64,000 nucleotides of DNA from Isoperla grammatica (lineage: Eukaryota; Arthropoda; Insecta; Plecoptera; Perlodidae): the NCBI GenBank assembly GCA_945910005.1, contig OX246741.1, positions 34,377,488 through 34,441,487 of the forward strand, in the 5' to 3' direction. The notes beneath the pieces are model-generated. The model worked only from the letters and a program-made list of their open reading frames with translations. It had not been told where the DNA came from and searched no databases. The translations under genes were made by a program, and so were the position numbers. Below, piece after piece: positions 36,380-49,539 of this stretch (positions are counted from its first letter, which is position 1; each line of letters starts with the position of its first letter).

Positions 36380-38477
36380 CCGTTAAGTACAACAAGGTTG
36401 AGCCTACAGGTTGTTTGCCTTCCTTTACCTTCTCGTCTCCATGCAGATATATATATAGTATTATATTTCTATCTTTCCTACATTCCATTTCCTTGGTAGT
36501 GATTTTATGGCATGTCTGGTTAAAATAATGGCATCACATCGTTTGTTTGGACAACAAGTTGATCTTTACAATCTTGTAATGTGTTTTTTGTGTGTGTACA
36601 TAATCAAGTAGGCCTACCCTTATATTGGACAGAACAAGAATTACCGTATTGTAGAGCTGTTCAGAGGTACATTGACAGCAACGTTTCCTATCATAGTTAC
36701 AACTACATTTTACATCAAATCGTATCTTAAACTGTAAAGAATTCTATTTCAAACATATTTTGGAAAAAAACAGAAACACTATTTATTAGCTGCTGAGAAA
36801 CGGGAAATTTTCACTGGTTTTAGGAAGCATTGACTACATATGAATCCTTTTCGGCAATAGAAAAACAAGGTTGTCGTACTTTTCATTCAAGATAAATGTA
36901 AGAAATGGCAAAAATAAATAGGGCTCCAGGAATGTCATGTATTATGAAAAAAAAAGTGATTGCCCTAATCATATAAAGAAATATAATTTTCTATGTTTTC
37001 TCTAAAGTTTGACGGCTCCAAATAGTCACTATTTTTAAATGCTCAAAACCATTTTCCAAATTTCTCGTGATGAAAGCAGTATTGCGACACATATCACACT
37101 ACTAATTTCCCCCAAATACAATTTTTAATGCTTTTTAATTAAAAAAGGAGCTTTGCTTGGGCCTATATTTTTAAATGTCTGCATGGCACAGCAATGCTTA
37201 ACAACAGCCTCTCTTCTATTATTCTCAATGTTATACTATTGGATACTATTGGACTGTTACCTGGACATTTAAAAAATTAGTCACAAACTGATATAACCTC
37301 TAATTTTCACTCCATTAAAGTAATTTTTTATTTCCTAGAAACCATTTTCCTGGATCCCTAACGATAAAATAGGTTCAGTGGCAAAAATTTGGAATACACG
37401 ATTGGTTTGCTCACATTCGATCTCCGTTCAATTGGAAACCAAGTGTTTGTACTAGGTAACAACATTGTGATATTGTACTTTTACTGTCTTGAAGATACCA
37501 TTAACATGTACCTCGCTTTTTATACCTGCTACGTATTTTATGAGACATCACCCACCTTCACTTATTACGAGGAGAAACCGTATTTACGGCAAGGAATGAA
37601 CATTGGATAAACACTGGCTCTTGCCATGTTCCAGTGTACACTTTGAGCAGATGTACATCGGTATTTTCTCGGATAGTACACACAGTGACGTAAACTGTCC
37701 CATCAATTTAAAAGTGCACATAAATTCAATGTACTTATTTTGACATCTGGAAAAGAGTGTTCTAATGTGAAAACTATGTGATTTTTTTTTCTTAATATCA
37801 CACACTCAACAGCATTGCAAGTGTAACATTCCTGGTTGTGGTTTCATAACAGCAAAGTATGAATAATATTTAAATGCAGTTATCATAATTTGTGTTATTT
37901 GGTAAATAATATTACAATAATTAGTAAAATATCAACCTTACACCTTAGTGATGCAGTCTTTAATTTGTAGGAGACTACATTCTGGACTGTTAACACTTTC
38001 AATGTTTTGCAGCTTCATTAAAAAAGTGAGTGTAGGAACTACCCTCTTGCCGTCATTAGGAAGTATCTTTGAGTACAGAGTTACTGGAGCCCAACCCCAT
38101 CAGCTATTTATCTACTCTCTCGTACTCCCAAAAATATGCAGCAGTCGACTAAATATCTACCCGACTATCATATGTTGGATAGTCAGACGCGATGGATAAG
38201 CAGCCTTTGATGTTGTGCCCTTACCCTGGGTTTATACTCAAAGGTATTATATTCATAATTCCACCTGCTGCCACTCCACTCAGCAATGTCTACAAATAAA
38301 TGTGTTCTCCGTTTATAGTAGGACGTTTGGTAAATTCTGCATTACAATCCAGAAACTGTTTGATTCCTTTTTGTTATGTTTTTCTAAATTGTTAAAAATG
38401 AATGTGATAAATGTAAGTACAGTATTAGCAAAGTATTATGGAACCAAGTTAATCATAGTACCGATTTCATTTCATGC

Positions 38478-38562
38478 AATAAAAGATTGTACACAGTTGT
38501 AAAACCTTTGTCTCTTTTCCTTTCCTTTTAATATATGTTTGTGTGATTTTGTGTGTGTGTGG
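38478..38562 (+). terminator. Distal poly(A) site
   Basis: AATAAA at 38478-38483 is followed after about 50 bp by a GU-rich run, TTTGTGTGATTTTGTGTGTG. This is the classical arrangement for cleavage and polyadenylation, and it would end exon A transcripts with a ~7-kb 3' UTR. Confidence 0.5.
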
Positions 38563-39367
38563 AAGGACAAAGATATTATGCTATGCTTGCTGTGTATTAA
38601 CATTGGGGAAAGGTACTTGACCATTTAACATTTTGTTATTTTGATAGTCACTACTGCAGGTTTTTGTATTAGATTCCTATTTGATATTTTCAATTCATAT
38701 GGCTAAGATTTCTATGTTTGTTCATATAAAGAAAACACTATTTAAAAAATAATATATAGATATGAGGGATAACTAATAAAATGTCCAATACAAAGTTTAA
38801 AATCATCTTTTACAATATTAGTGGTGGGTATCACATAGTATTTGCATATAATATCGACACAACACTATTTTTAACATTAGTTTGCAAAAACAATGTTGTT
38901 CTTTTGTGTTCTTCTATGCTTGCTGCTATAGAATAGTATGCTTTTGCTACTAGAATTAATATAAACAAGCTGTTATTTCTCTTGGATGGCAGGAAGTTAA
39001 CACGTGGCTTATTTATCTATACAGTTTACTTCACGGTCTGATTCGTTTTTTTTTTTAAGTGTAGTTTCACCAAAATCTTCATTAAATATAAAAAGTTGAT
39101 TTTTACCTCAAGTTTTCAACAAACATACCTCAATGACCTTACTATTGCATGATATGTTTTACCAATCAAAGTGTTTGTAAGAATATAATTTCAAGATTAA
39201 AATGATGTCAAATCACTTTAATGTTGCAAAATAAAATTTGTTATTTAGTACTTCTTTTTTATTTTTATATTATCATTTATTATTTCTAAAGGTAGTTTTC
39301 TTTCTTTGTTTATTTTGCCTCGTTTTTTCACACATTTTTTATTTGGTTTTGTTTGCGGTGTTTGTAG

Positions 39368-39437
39368 GCGTCCCGTTCCCACTATTCCCCCCAGACTCCC
39401 GGATCGGCCCAACATTCCAGGCAGGCCGCAGTATTGA
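39368..39437 (+). CDS. shi: Dynamin alternative terminal exon B (extended proline-rich tail)
   Basis: After GTTTGTAG, G completes Ser (TCG). The frame then reads RPVPTIPPRLPDRP followed by NIPGRPQY and TGA (39435-39437). The phase fits the 25353 exon exactly. The peptide is strongly proline-rich, with two more PxxPxR motifs (PTIPPR, PNIPGR). Chance Pro-rich coding in phase in such AT-rich DNA is unlikely. The resulting tail resembles the SH3-binding end of vertebrate dynamins. Confidence 0.75.
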
Positions 39438-41533
39438 CAAGTTCCTGTGGGCGGAGCTTCTGAGCCCCGAGACACGTCGACTGATAACGCTGCGCGGCAG
39501 ATCACGCTGGGTCCCGTCACGCGGCTGTACACTTTCACTCGAATCTTTCAACGTACCTTCAAACAACAAGTAGTAACAGAACAGGTCAAGTGGATTACGA
39601 TGTTTGTTAATTATGGTACTTACATTGTTAAATTAAGCTACATTCCGTGTTATCGAATTGTTTTTACTACTGCGATTGTAGGATGAACTATCGCAGTTCA
39701 ATGACTAAGTTACCTTTTACAAAATCACTGAATCAAAAGAGCTTGGATTGTTGCAATTTATTTTCACGGTTAAAAATTAACTGTATATTATGGCTTGAGA
39801 AATGCTTTGATGAACACAAATTATTCAAAGAATGATATCAATTTCAGTCATCTCCAACTTGAAAATCTAGGCAACTCTATTTTAGAATTGATAAAAGCTA
39901 CTCTTCTGATCTTTAGGTTTAAAGGGGCAGGATAGAATAGAATACAACTGTGTTTTACCTGCACATAAATTGCTGACACCACTTTGAAGTGCTATGGATG
40001 AATTGTGTCAACCTTTCTGCTGTAAAGTTTCGACATAGTTTTCAGATTAGCCAAGTTGCAAAAGTATAAGACGTTAAGCCCAAATATCAATCAACACCGT
40101 GATTACCATATGCTACTGCACTGAGACAAAGTATGCATGGTACTCTTCTTTTTGATGAACAGTGAATGAGCTACGTATAGCGGCCTGGGGTGCAAGCACT
40201 AAGCGTATGCCACTTAGGTACTTGGGTTCGAATCCCACCTAAGGCAAGTTTTTTGTTTTATTGTCCATCTTTATCTATGTATCACCCCTCATCGTCTCGA
40301 ACGTGAAATCATTTTATTGGTATTCTTGGGTCGTCCTAAGAATATTCAATTATCTTGATTCCATTACGTATCTGGTCCAGTAAAATACGCTCATTTCACA
40401 CTGAATTATGTAACACGTGGTGCGTGAATGAGTAGGAGCAGCCTACAGTCAAAATATGACTGTGAACTGAGAGAGTATGCAGGGATTGAGGATGAAACGT
40501 GGAGCCTACGGAGGTGTAGGCAATTTCTCATTCGACTTGAGGTACTTTATTTCCAAAAAGTAATATATAAATATGGTAGGCCCTATACATGTCACATATT
40601 TATCACTTATCTCTTTTGTCACTTTCATGAACTGCCATATTTTGGGAAATATATACACACACACACATACATACATACATACATACATAAATTCATAATA
40701 CATAATGCTATGCATAATAATCATACATAACAAGATCAAAACTACAGGATACCTATGCAAAATAATAATAATCCATACTTACAATATAATTTTATTTACA
40801 TTGCATGTGCATATACATAATAGTTTACAAGAAAATTTACATTTTAAAATGAAATAATTTTTAATTCCAAGCAAGATGTAAGCTTCTTGTATTGTCAAAT
40901 GTGGAGTTGGATTATGGTTTTGCAGTGGCATTGAATCATTGATTAAAGGTGACTACGTAATCTCGATACTTGGTAGAACCTGAAGGCTGCAACGATGCAC
41001 CGTTCTACCTTCTGCATTCACATTCTTTAGATGGCATTGTGTTTATCATTGCGTTGTTCATTTCTCATGGGCTCTCGCTACGTATCCTGTTTTTGTTGGT
41101 ATTATTTAGTATCGTGTACAACCTAAGTAATTCTACTACAAAATAATGTATTTGTTACTGTTTAGCACACAGTATCCAATATACGTTATTGTGTGTATGG
41201 TAACCACATTGTCATATAGCTACTTAATTGACAGGACGTTCTAAACCACTTTTCCGCTATATTAAGGGAGCATTCACCAAGTCGATACGGCTGACTCGTG
41301 ATCCTTGTGTACGAGTGTTCAACTCCCAGGCTTGAAGTTACTGGCCGGAGTGGCTGCGAACAGGATTGATCGGCTGGCGGAATACTCCGTTACTCTTACT
41401 CTTGTTGGTTTATGATTTAAGTGAACAAATAACAAGCCTTAAATTCTCACAAATCTACTTATGTAAATTGAGCGATTGCGTTGTGATGTAAACCACAGTT
41501 CTCTGTAGCTTTAAGGAAAAGGAATAGTCTCCA
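39438..41533 (+). other. Possible 3' UTR of isoform B, with a SINE
   Basis: AT-rich. Apart from the SINE at about 40160-40330 and an (ATAC)n tract near 40661-40688, nothing is recognised. Confidence 0.35.
40160..40330 (+). mobile_element. tRNA-derived SINE
   Basis: A tRNA-like head contains the B box GGGTTCGAATCCC (about 40223), followed by a body with CCTCATCGTCTCGA (about 40288). The body word is shared with copies at 19233 and, inverted, at 48292. It does not form a complete tRNA cloverleaf. Limits are approximate. Confidence 0.55.
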
Positions 41534-41806
41534 TATTAAAACATCGCGAGATTAATCATATCTCAAGAACCCTGCACCAAATCGAAAAAGTGAGGATGCA
41601 GCACCCTTTAGTGACCATGATAGACTGTACGCTAAGTATTTATAATAATATTGTAATTCATCATCACATCAGTTTGGTTGTTATTCTGTTTATTAAATCA
41701 AAATTTGTTGTAAACTACAGGATGCTGCTTTATCCATTTTTCCACGTGTTGTAGAACTAGCATTCTTGAGATAGATTGAAAACGGTGATTTTGCCCAGTT
41801 TTAATA
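41534..41806. mobile_element. Palindromic MITE related in design to that at 36021
   Basis: TATTAAAAC at the left mirrors GTTTTAATA at the right. Inward, ATCTCAAGAA...AAAAAGTGAGGATGCAGCA on one arm faces its approximate complement on the other. The GTATTAAAAC end and AAAAAGTGA word are shared with 36021-36379. Confidence 0.5.
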
Positions 41807-42355
41807 CCGAGCGTATCCCTGTGTGTAATGTTTGAAGACTTTGGGAGTTAACCCACATGCCAGTCGACCGAGTTGAAATGAAAAGTGCCTCAGGGACTAT
41901 CAAGAGCGTACGTGTTGGTACAGACCACTAAGTATTATCCCCGTGATAAGGGCCTTACTTTAATGTCGACTAATTTACCTGAACATATTTTTAAAGAGAC
42001 ATACATTTATACTACGTGAATAAGTTCCGCGGGTGAGTTGGTGTACACTTGGTTAGGCGGAGCCTTGATTTCCTAGTAGGTAGTAATATGACAGCCAAGG
42101 TTGTACTTGACGTCAACAGCGTACTATATACCATATTGAATACCAGTGCCTAGATTCAGAAAATACTTCTGTGACATCTTTACCTTATGAGATGAATCAT
42201 GCCTTTGTCTCGCAATAAAATCTTTCGTTATAAAAAGATACCAAAATATTGTACAATAAGAAAATTGTAGTTTATCAATGTGTATTTACTATTTAGGTTA
42301 CGACTTGTGTAGTAAGGATGTATCATGGCTACGTCTTGCAAGACGTGCTCATATT

Positions 42356-42389
42356 TCCCCCCCTCCCCCCCCCCCCCCCCCCCCCCCCC
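42356..42389. repeat. Poly(C) tract
   Basis: Almost pure C, with one T near 42364. Confidence 0.95.
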
Positions 42390-45300
42390 GCCAAACAGTG
42401 GTACACGTACTCTACCCCATTATGTTTAAAATAGAATCAAAACATATGTTATAAAGTGTATAAATTGACAGACTGTTGTACATAGTATTTTATAGAGACC
42501 AATCTTATGTACAGTTAATCGTAACACATGCAATCTATAGCCTCAAACTGTTCGTTGTAAGACATGTAGGGGGATTTGCATGTCCTTCAAGTAAAACAGG
42601 CTAGATATGTATTAAGTTGGTGTAACATTGATTTTATGTTCAACTTGTAACTTAAAGGTTGGGTTCTACTTCTGTGTCTTGTATTTTACTATTGTGCAAA
42701 GGGTATATAAATACTATGCGTAGCAATATGGTTTTGTACTTTGTATTCTCGCTCAAAAGATGTGTATACTGTACATTATAACTTGTGCACCACTTGAAGT
42801 TTAGAGCTAGATGGACAAGTGGAGGTAGACCAAATGTGAATATGCGAATACCGTGATAGTGCCGAGCTCTCTTTTGGCAGAACAATGTCAATGGCAAATT
42901 CGGTTTGAGCCGTGGGTGCATAGAATATTTATTTTAGTTAAAAATGCCATTTACTCCCTAATCAGTTTAAACCTTCAGCCTGTGACCAGTGCGTGATTTG
43001 GTAGAAACTGCACTAGCCAGGCATTTCCGTTTCGGAGAAATGTACTAAATATGGTCAAGGTCCCAATGGATCACTCGTAAAAATGTAAACTAGACTACAG
43101 TTAGCAAACTGATGATTCTAAAAAATTATAAATCTGTGCTTTCGTGATTTACGTTGTACACATGAACTGACAATGTTACCAGTCCGCACAATTTACGTAA
43201 TAATTCATAATATTCTTTTGAGATTACAAGCAGTGATTAAATAGCTCTACTACTCCTGAATACATACCATTCTAGTCTAACCTTGAAAACAAAATGGCAA
43301 ATGTATTCTTGGAAAGCCAGAGCTTACCATTTTACTCAAGGCCAAGTTTATATGTTGTCAGCAGAGGTACCTATATTAACGTTTGGGCTATATGAAAATC
43401 GATACGATACGGTGTGATTGAAAGTTATTGTTTTGGGACAGTGTAGGTTAGTAAATTAATCTTTGCAGCAAATCAAAAGTTTTAGAATTGTTTCATATAT
43501 CATATATTAGCCGGCAACGAAGATGTTAGCCCAAGAAATGGAGTAGCACGCTACTCCCCTCAACCCGACTGTAAAGTTGGATAGTAGGCCAAGATATATA
43601 TTATATTTATGGCACATTTTTCTGTTTGCTTCATGTACCACAACCATTCATGCTATTTACTTTGTGTACGCACATTATTGTGTTGAAACTGTTATCAAGA
43701 TAGGGAAACAAAATATTTATTTTATTTTATTTTTGCACATTATAAATTATTGTTTTAATTTAACATTATGTTGCCTAAATTTGATAACATTCAAAATGTT
43801 TTGATTGCATTAGCCTTCCTTTTTTTATGAAGGCTTTGGCATGGTACAGTAGTAAATTTTACCTGCCAAATTCTGTTCTGCTAATAATACAAGTTTACAA
43901 AACTTCAAAATTGTCATTCCATAAAATGTGTGCATATAATTTGAAAAGCGAGGTGATGCTCAGATGTACGTAGACGATATGTTCCCAGATTAAGGTAAGG
44001 TTATTTGGGATGTACCTAGTTAGATGCAAGGTCATATATATATCTTGAGAATGCAATACTGTCCATGACATTGAAATGATTAATAGCCAGAATACAGTTT
44101 CATAAAAACTAACAACTGGATTAACAAAATTTAAAATATTGTTACCATTGTCATTTTGGTTGGCTTCAAAAAAGAAAACTTAAGGATTAAAATATTTCCA
44201 ACTTTTTATCTCGTTTTTAGTTCTTATTAAATTAATATCTCTGTTAATCACTTTTTTATTAGTCTACTATGTAGCATTATCAAAATAAAACTAAAATATA
44301 TTATTGAATCTATCATGACAATGGAAGTTATGAGTTAATTGGAGTATATCTCATCAGAATTCATGTAGGAATTTAATTCAATAAGCAATCAAGTTGTGAG
44401 TTGTGACTTTGTTTTTGCATTTTGTGGCTGTAGAAACTTGACCGTACCATGGGGTATTGTAAATATTTATTTTAAATAAGCTGATTCTGAATGTTCAAAA
44501 ACATTTTTGAGAGCCTGGCACAAACACTTTGTGTACGTATGCATTTCATAATTATGATTGAAATAACGGTGAAAGCTTTAAAACAAATTTTTAAGACTAA
44601 AATCGTGAATCATATTTTTAAGGGCATTACCTCCGTACTATAGTAATACCATTCATGCCAAACCAAAGCACATATAAATCAGCATTTGCATTCTAAAAAC
44701 ATTGTTTTCTTAAATCTATCCCATTGTGCATTGACTTTGAGAGTTTTGAGTTTTATTGAGTTTTCGAATACAATCTTGCCTAATTTTCTACTTCTCAGAT
44801 AAAAAATAGGGTGTAATTTCCAATTTTCGTGTATATGTTATTCGTTGTTAAAGCTCTACACAACTATGTATTATATATCATGATTTTGTCTTTGTTATTT
44901 TAGTTTGGTTATAAAATACAAATTTGCACAGTTTGTATTTGTAATTTTGTATGTTTCATGTAAGTGTTCGTTGTGACAAAGCAATGTTTGCATTAATCTA
45001 GTTGCTAGGATCCCAGGCAATATGTAAGATAATGCCATCGTCAATTAACTGTCTTTTATGAAATCACAAATCAATGGTTATTGCTGACCATTCATACCAA
45101 TAACTCGTAAGATCGCGCTTATTCTTGTCATTTTTTTTTTGTAATGGGTAGACAATAAATTTGTTAGTCATATTGTACTTGTAGGTGATAATTTAAAACA
45201 TGAATACTGTAGGTCTTTAATCTGGCCTATTGGCATTCTTATTATTTTATGTTTAGAATATATACCAGTGAAATGTCGTGTATACGTTTTTAAGGGACCA

Positions 45301-46395
45301 GCTTTAAACGGAAATAATAACCTATGCTAATGAGCACGAAGCTTAAAGCATAACTGGATGTATAACTGGCATTTCACTGTGTACATGTATGTGTCCAGTC
45401 TAGGAATTTACTTAAGTTCAAACGAATGTTAAGCTTTATTTATTTTAACTGTACATAAATTTTAATTTAATGTTGTGTTTGTCTACCCATACAATTGCAT
45501 GTAGTTGCAGCGGCAGACATTCCCAAGTAGCCTGTGCATAGTTACTATGACTACTCGAAAGTCACCGTTAAAATGAGCATCATATTCGTAACTATATAAT
45601 ATGATATACTAATAAGATATATCATATTATATTTCAGTCATTTTTTAAGAGACCTTAAAACTACCTAATCAACGTTGTTGGTTGATATACATCGAATATC
45701 GATGAGCTCAAATGTATTTCTATTTATTTCAAGACTATTCATTTACATTATAACAACATAATTATATTGAATTTTAATGGAATTGTACATATTTCTGTGT
45801 ATATATGTATTTAATATTTGGAGATGGCTTACGTTTAGGTCACCTCCACACTTGTAAAAACTTCTGTTGCATTTAACACTTCCATAAATGTTGTGATAAT
45901 TATTTTTAAATGCCTATTTATTTCCACGGTACAAAATGTTTCAAAGTGATTGCCAGGGTTTCTTAAGATTGTGGTATCCCGTGCAACATTCTAGATATTA
46001 TATCTAGGTATATAATAGTTCATTTCTTGGCCTTGAACTTAGTAAAATTGTAATTGATATTGGGTAGGAGGGGAGGGGGGGATCCACCCTGGTCAGTTAT
46101 CGATGAAGCGATGATTGTGCTCCCTTGTTTTGAAAGTATCAGATAGGGAACAGTGGCAATATTTTGACTTATTCTGTATGCATTCCTTTGTATGAAATCT
46201 ATGAAGTTTTACTGAAAGGAGAGTTGAAATTTGTAAACCCTATTTAATATTTATATTTCATTATTCAATATTATTACTTGTCTAGTTCAGCTTGGTACAC
46301 AAGTCTACCAAGTTTGCTTGGTTGGTACAAGCATACCAAACTAATGCTGGTAATAAAATTACTTAATATGTTACATTCAATCCATCAATGTCATA
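42390..46395. other. AT-rich, transposon-poor DNA; possible 3' UTR of isoform B
   Basis: TGTANATA Pumilio-type words lie at 44458, 45450, 45784 and 45798. A dispersed repeat copy at 43508-43565 matches 19860-19933. A small palindrome spans 45593-45630. AATAAA at 46907 with downstream GT-rich sequence could end a transcript, but nothing links it to dynamin. Confidence 0.35.
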
Positions 46396-46839
46396 GGGTC
46401 AACCAGTCAATAGCCGAACACCCTCCAATAACCGAACACCTCGTCGAAAATTTAGGCTTCCAGGGAAAAACTCGTTGTGGGGTAACTGTAACGAAATATG
46501 TATTTCCTTTCATTTTATTGTAACCCAAATTGCATTAGCTTGCCATTAAATAGCTTTTTAATATTTAAAACGTCGTTTTGACATTAAAATAAGCATGTTC
46601 GGTTAATGAAATATAAGTGTCCGGCTATTGGAAGAGGTGAGGCTTTTATTTTTAGACTGAAATTCACTTATGAATATGAAAGGAGGTGCGTGATTGGCTG
46701 AAACTTGCTACAACTGACCAATAGCGTGCTACCTACTATAAAAACATAACCTTGAGCTCATAGACGCCATTTTACACTTTTGACAGCTGTGCGAACAAGT
46801 GAAAGTGCTTAAGGCGTCCGGCTATTGGCTGTTTGACCC
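46396..46839. mobile_element. Mariner-type MITE with GGGTCAA ends
   Basis: The left end GGGTCAACCAGTCAATAGCC mirrors the right-end complement GGGTCAAACAGCCAATAGCC, with TA on both sides (46394-46395 and 46840-46841). Length is 444 bp, non-coding. CCGGCTATTGG words recur internally. Confidence 0.85.
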
Positions 46840-47181
46840 TACTTCATATAACTCTCTAATCAATACAACTCTATTTTGTAGCTTAATCCTTCCCTTCTGT
46901 TCCCACAATAAACCCTATAAAGTTCAAGTGTTGTATTTGTTTATGTGAACATTGTTATATTCTCATAGTAATATCAATGGTAGTAAAGCTATCTTATTTA
47001 TCAACACATCTTCGAGACTTCCCATAGCCCTTGAGCGTACACATGACTTCTTGATTCCTATAGCCATGTAAGCTAACAAGGGAAGCAGGTTACCTGTAGC
47101 CCAGGACTAGCAAATGTCAAACTATAAAGAAAAGATCACACTCTTGGTAAGTTTTAGGCTTGAAATAAACAGGCGCTAACC

Positions 47182-47565
47182 AAATATTACTGAGTGGAGA
47201 AGATGTTTCATCGCCGTGTTAAAATATCCGCGCGAGTTTTTTTGAAAATTTCTAAGTCTCACCACTAGTTCGAATTCTGACCGCAAGGAGCGCTAGCCCT
47301 GCACGTTTTTACCAAGGTCCACTAAATCCTCTGGCGGCTACTAGCGATCTAGTAGACCTTGCGTTTGACTTCGTTACCGTTAAACAAGGTCTACTAGATC
47401 GCTAGTACGTGCCAGGGGATTTAGTGGACCTTGAGTTTTAAACTTTTGGAAGAGCGACTCTTGCGCTGAGAATTCGAACTACACGTCGGACTTAGAAAAT
47501 TTCGCTCAGACACGCACAGACGAATTCCCATATGGATGAAACATCTTCTCCACTCAGTAATCTTT
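47182..47565. mobile_element. MULE-like MITE with 9-bp duplication
   Basis: The ends AAATATTACTGAGTGGAGAA and the complement of the right end (AAAGATTACTGAGTGGAGAA) match with one mismatch over about 31 bp. The 9-bp GCGCTAACC is duplicated at 47173-47181 and 47566-47574, as expected for Mutator-like elements. A second, internal palindrome (about 47309-47434) surrounds the centre with AAGGTCYACTA words. Confidence 0.8.
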
Positions 47566-47790
47566 GCGCTAACCTAGAGTGCATTTAGCGTAGCTAGCTT
47601 ATTTTTATAATCTCTCTACCTAGAACCAAGTATTTAAAAATGTCCAAATTGGCAATCTAATGCGATAACCACACATGTCACAAATACTACTCACAAATCA
47701 CAAATACACAAATAATAATTGTTTAGGCGGAGGACCTGTACTTAGACAGTACGAGAAAGTGGACTGTGAGATTTCATAGGTGAGATGAGA

Positions 47791-47937
47791 ATTCACAATC
47801 TTTACTAGTACTATGGTTTAATGATTAACACTAAGTTACAGGCTTCTTTCATTGGCTGGGAGGGAGAATACTGCGCTCTGATTGGCTGTGACTAAGGTCT
47901 TAATCATTAAACCATAGTACTAGTAAAGATTGTGAAT
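47791..47937. mobile_element. 147-bp hairpin MITE with 38-bp perfect arms
   Basis: The arm ATTCACAATCTTTACTAGTA (47791 on) is repeated as an exact reverse complement at 47900-47937. The loop is about 71 bp. No clear target duplication was seen. Confidence 0.75.
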
Positions 47938-49539
47938 GCACCTTTACCCAAGTGATGACGGCGCGCCACTGGGTGCATAAGATGGGCGTATTTTGTAAGC
48001 CCACCATGGACAGTAAAAGAAGAAAGATACTCGAGTATAGAAGTATGAAATGCCTGGAGCAAGAGGTCGAACTCAGGACTGCAGAGATGCGAGGCGATCG
48101 ACTGACGTTGCGTGGAGGTCACAGGCGACAGTTAGCAGACACAGCGAGATTGGAGGTTGAGATATACGGAGAAAAACTATAAGAACTGCACTTGTACTTG
48201 TAAGAAACACTGTATGATAGGCTAGGCCTATATAGGTTATTTGAGGGAAAAAACTAATGCAGGCAGGATGTGCTGCACGGAGAAAAATGGTGAAATGTCA
48301 CCACGAGACGATGAGGGACACGAACCGTGCGTTGAGAGGCAAAGACAGAACATAACTGAATAACAATTAACAACGAACTCGGGAGTCGGGACCGGCAGTG
48401 CAGCCGATAAGATAAGAGAAGGGGATGGAGGGGTGAATGAATCAGGTGACGTGAAACTAGATTACACTACAAACTAAACATCGGCGCGAACAATGATCAT
48501 CTCGTAATATTATTGCTAGATTCGACACAAACTAATTTGAAGAGGTGTTGATAAAAAATGGTTTGTGTATTGTCTTTGACTTATATTTGGCAAGTGAGTA
48601 ACGCTGCTACAACATTTTTTTAGTACTGCGTGGAATAATAATAAATAAATAAAACAAATAATTTTTCTTAGGAATCCTTTCTTAATGGCTGTTAGCAGAA
48701 CTTAATCCCAGCATTCGCCTTGTCACTGGGTAAAACCTCATAAATAACCTCAGTCGACATGTCAGTGACAGATATTAGACCGGCAACATCCAAGAAATTG
48801 AGTTTCACATTACTGATGAGCCACTTCTATCGGAATATTGCGTTGCGTCGGCTGCTATTACTTCGTAAGCTCTTTGTTGGAAGCTGCAGTACTTGACGTT
48901 GCCAATCACCGATAACGAGTCGATCCCTTGTTTGTTGGGGGAAGGGAGGGGATCAATGTTCCCTGATTTGATTCAGCTTACACTGAGAGCAATGATGTGG
49001 CCATACAAGATTCGATGTTTCTTTTTGTCGAATCCCTCCTTTGTTCGAATCCTGGCTTGGGCACGGACAGCACGGACGTGCTTCTGTGGTGTGTTTTGGT
49101 ATTCAAAGCGAGCACTGGTACGTCCATTCTATTAAAGTGCGCTCAGTGTATGTATGTAGTAGGCCTAGCCATTCGAAATTAGCGGTCGATCGTTATTCAA
49201 AACCACCATGCTTCGAACAAGTAGCGCTACCTATTGCGCGAAACGACAACTGGCTACGTCTACACTAGCGCTACCTAGATGCGAAACACGACATTACTAT
49301 TCTACTTAAAATGCTTGTAAAATATTACGATTAAATTGCTTATATTATATTCTCTTGTTGAGATTTGATGATGTTGTTAATTTTATAACGTACACTATGT
49401 ACTTGCCTATAATGTTTGTTCGAAAAGTATTTAATTTTACTTTCAAACTCAATCTCCAGAGATGGCATGGTAAGTTAGCTCTCACCGGTGGGAAAGTGTT
49501 GTCTAATGCTCTTAAGCGGACGTGTTTTACCACGCCGGC
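47938..49539. other. Repeat-rich DNA between MITEs and U1
   Basis: A 76-codon frame at 47952-48182 is charged and protein-like but unrecognised. A minus-oriented SINE-like core (CGAGACGATGAGGG) lies at 48292, and a B-box-like TTCGAATCCTGGCTTGGGCA at 49042 is identical to one in the 19090 SINE. No host gene is identified. Confidence 0.35.

Larger units (their letters stand above)
31499..38500 (+). other. Probable long 3' UTR (or intron to exon B)
   Basis: This 7-kb AT-rich stretch has almost no transposon ends except a palindromic MITE at 36021. It ends at a good poly(A) site (38478). A TGTACATA Pumilio-type word occurs at 36595. If exon A transcripts run to the distal site, all this is 3' UTR. 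If exon B is used, it is intron. Confidence 0.4.

Noticed and set aside
41276..41350. tRNA-like sequence with GTTCAACTCCC
   Set aside because: B box poorly matched and no cloverleaf; left unannotated.
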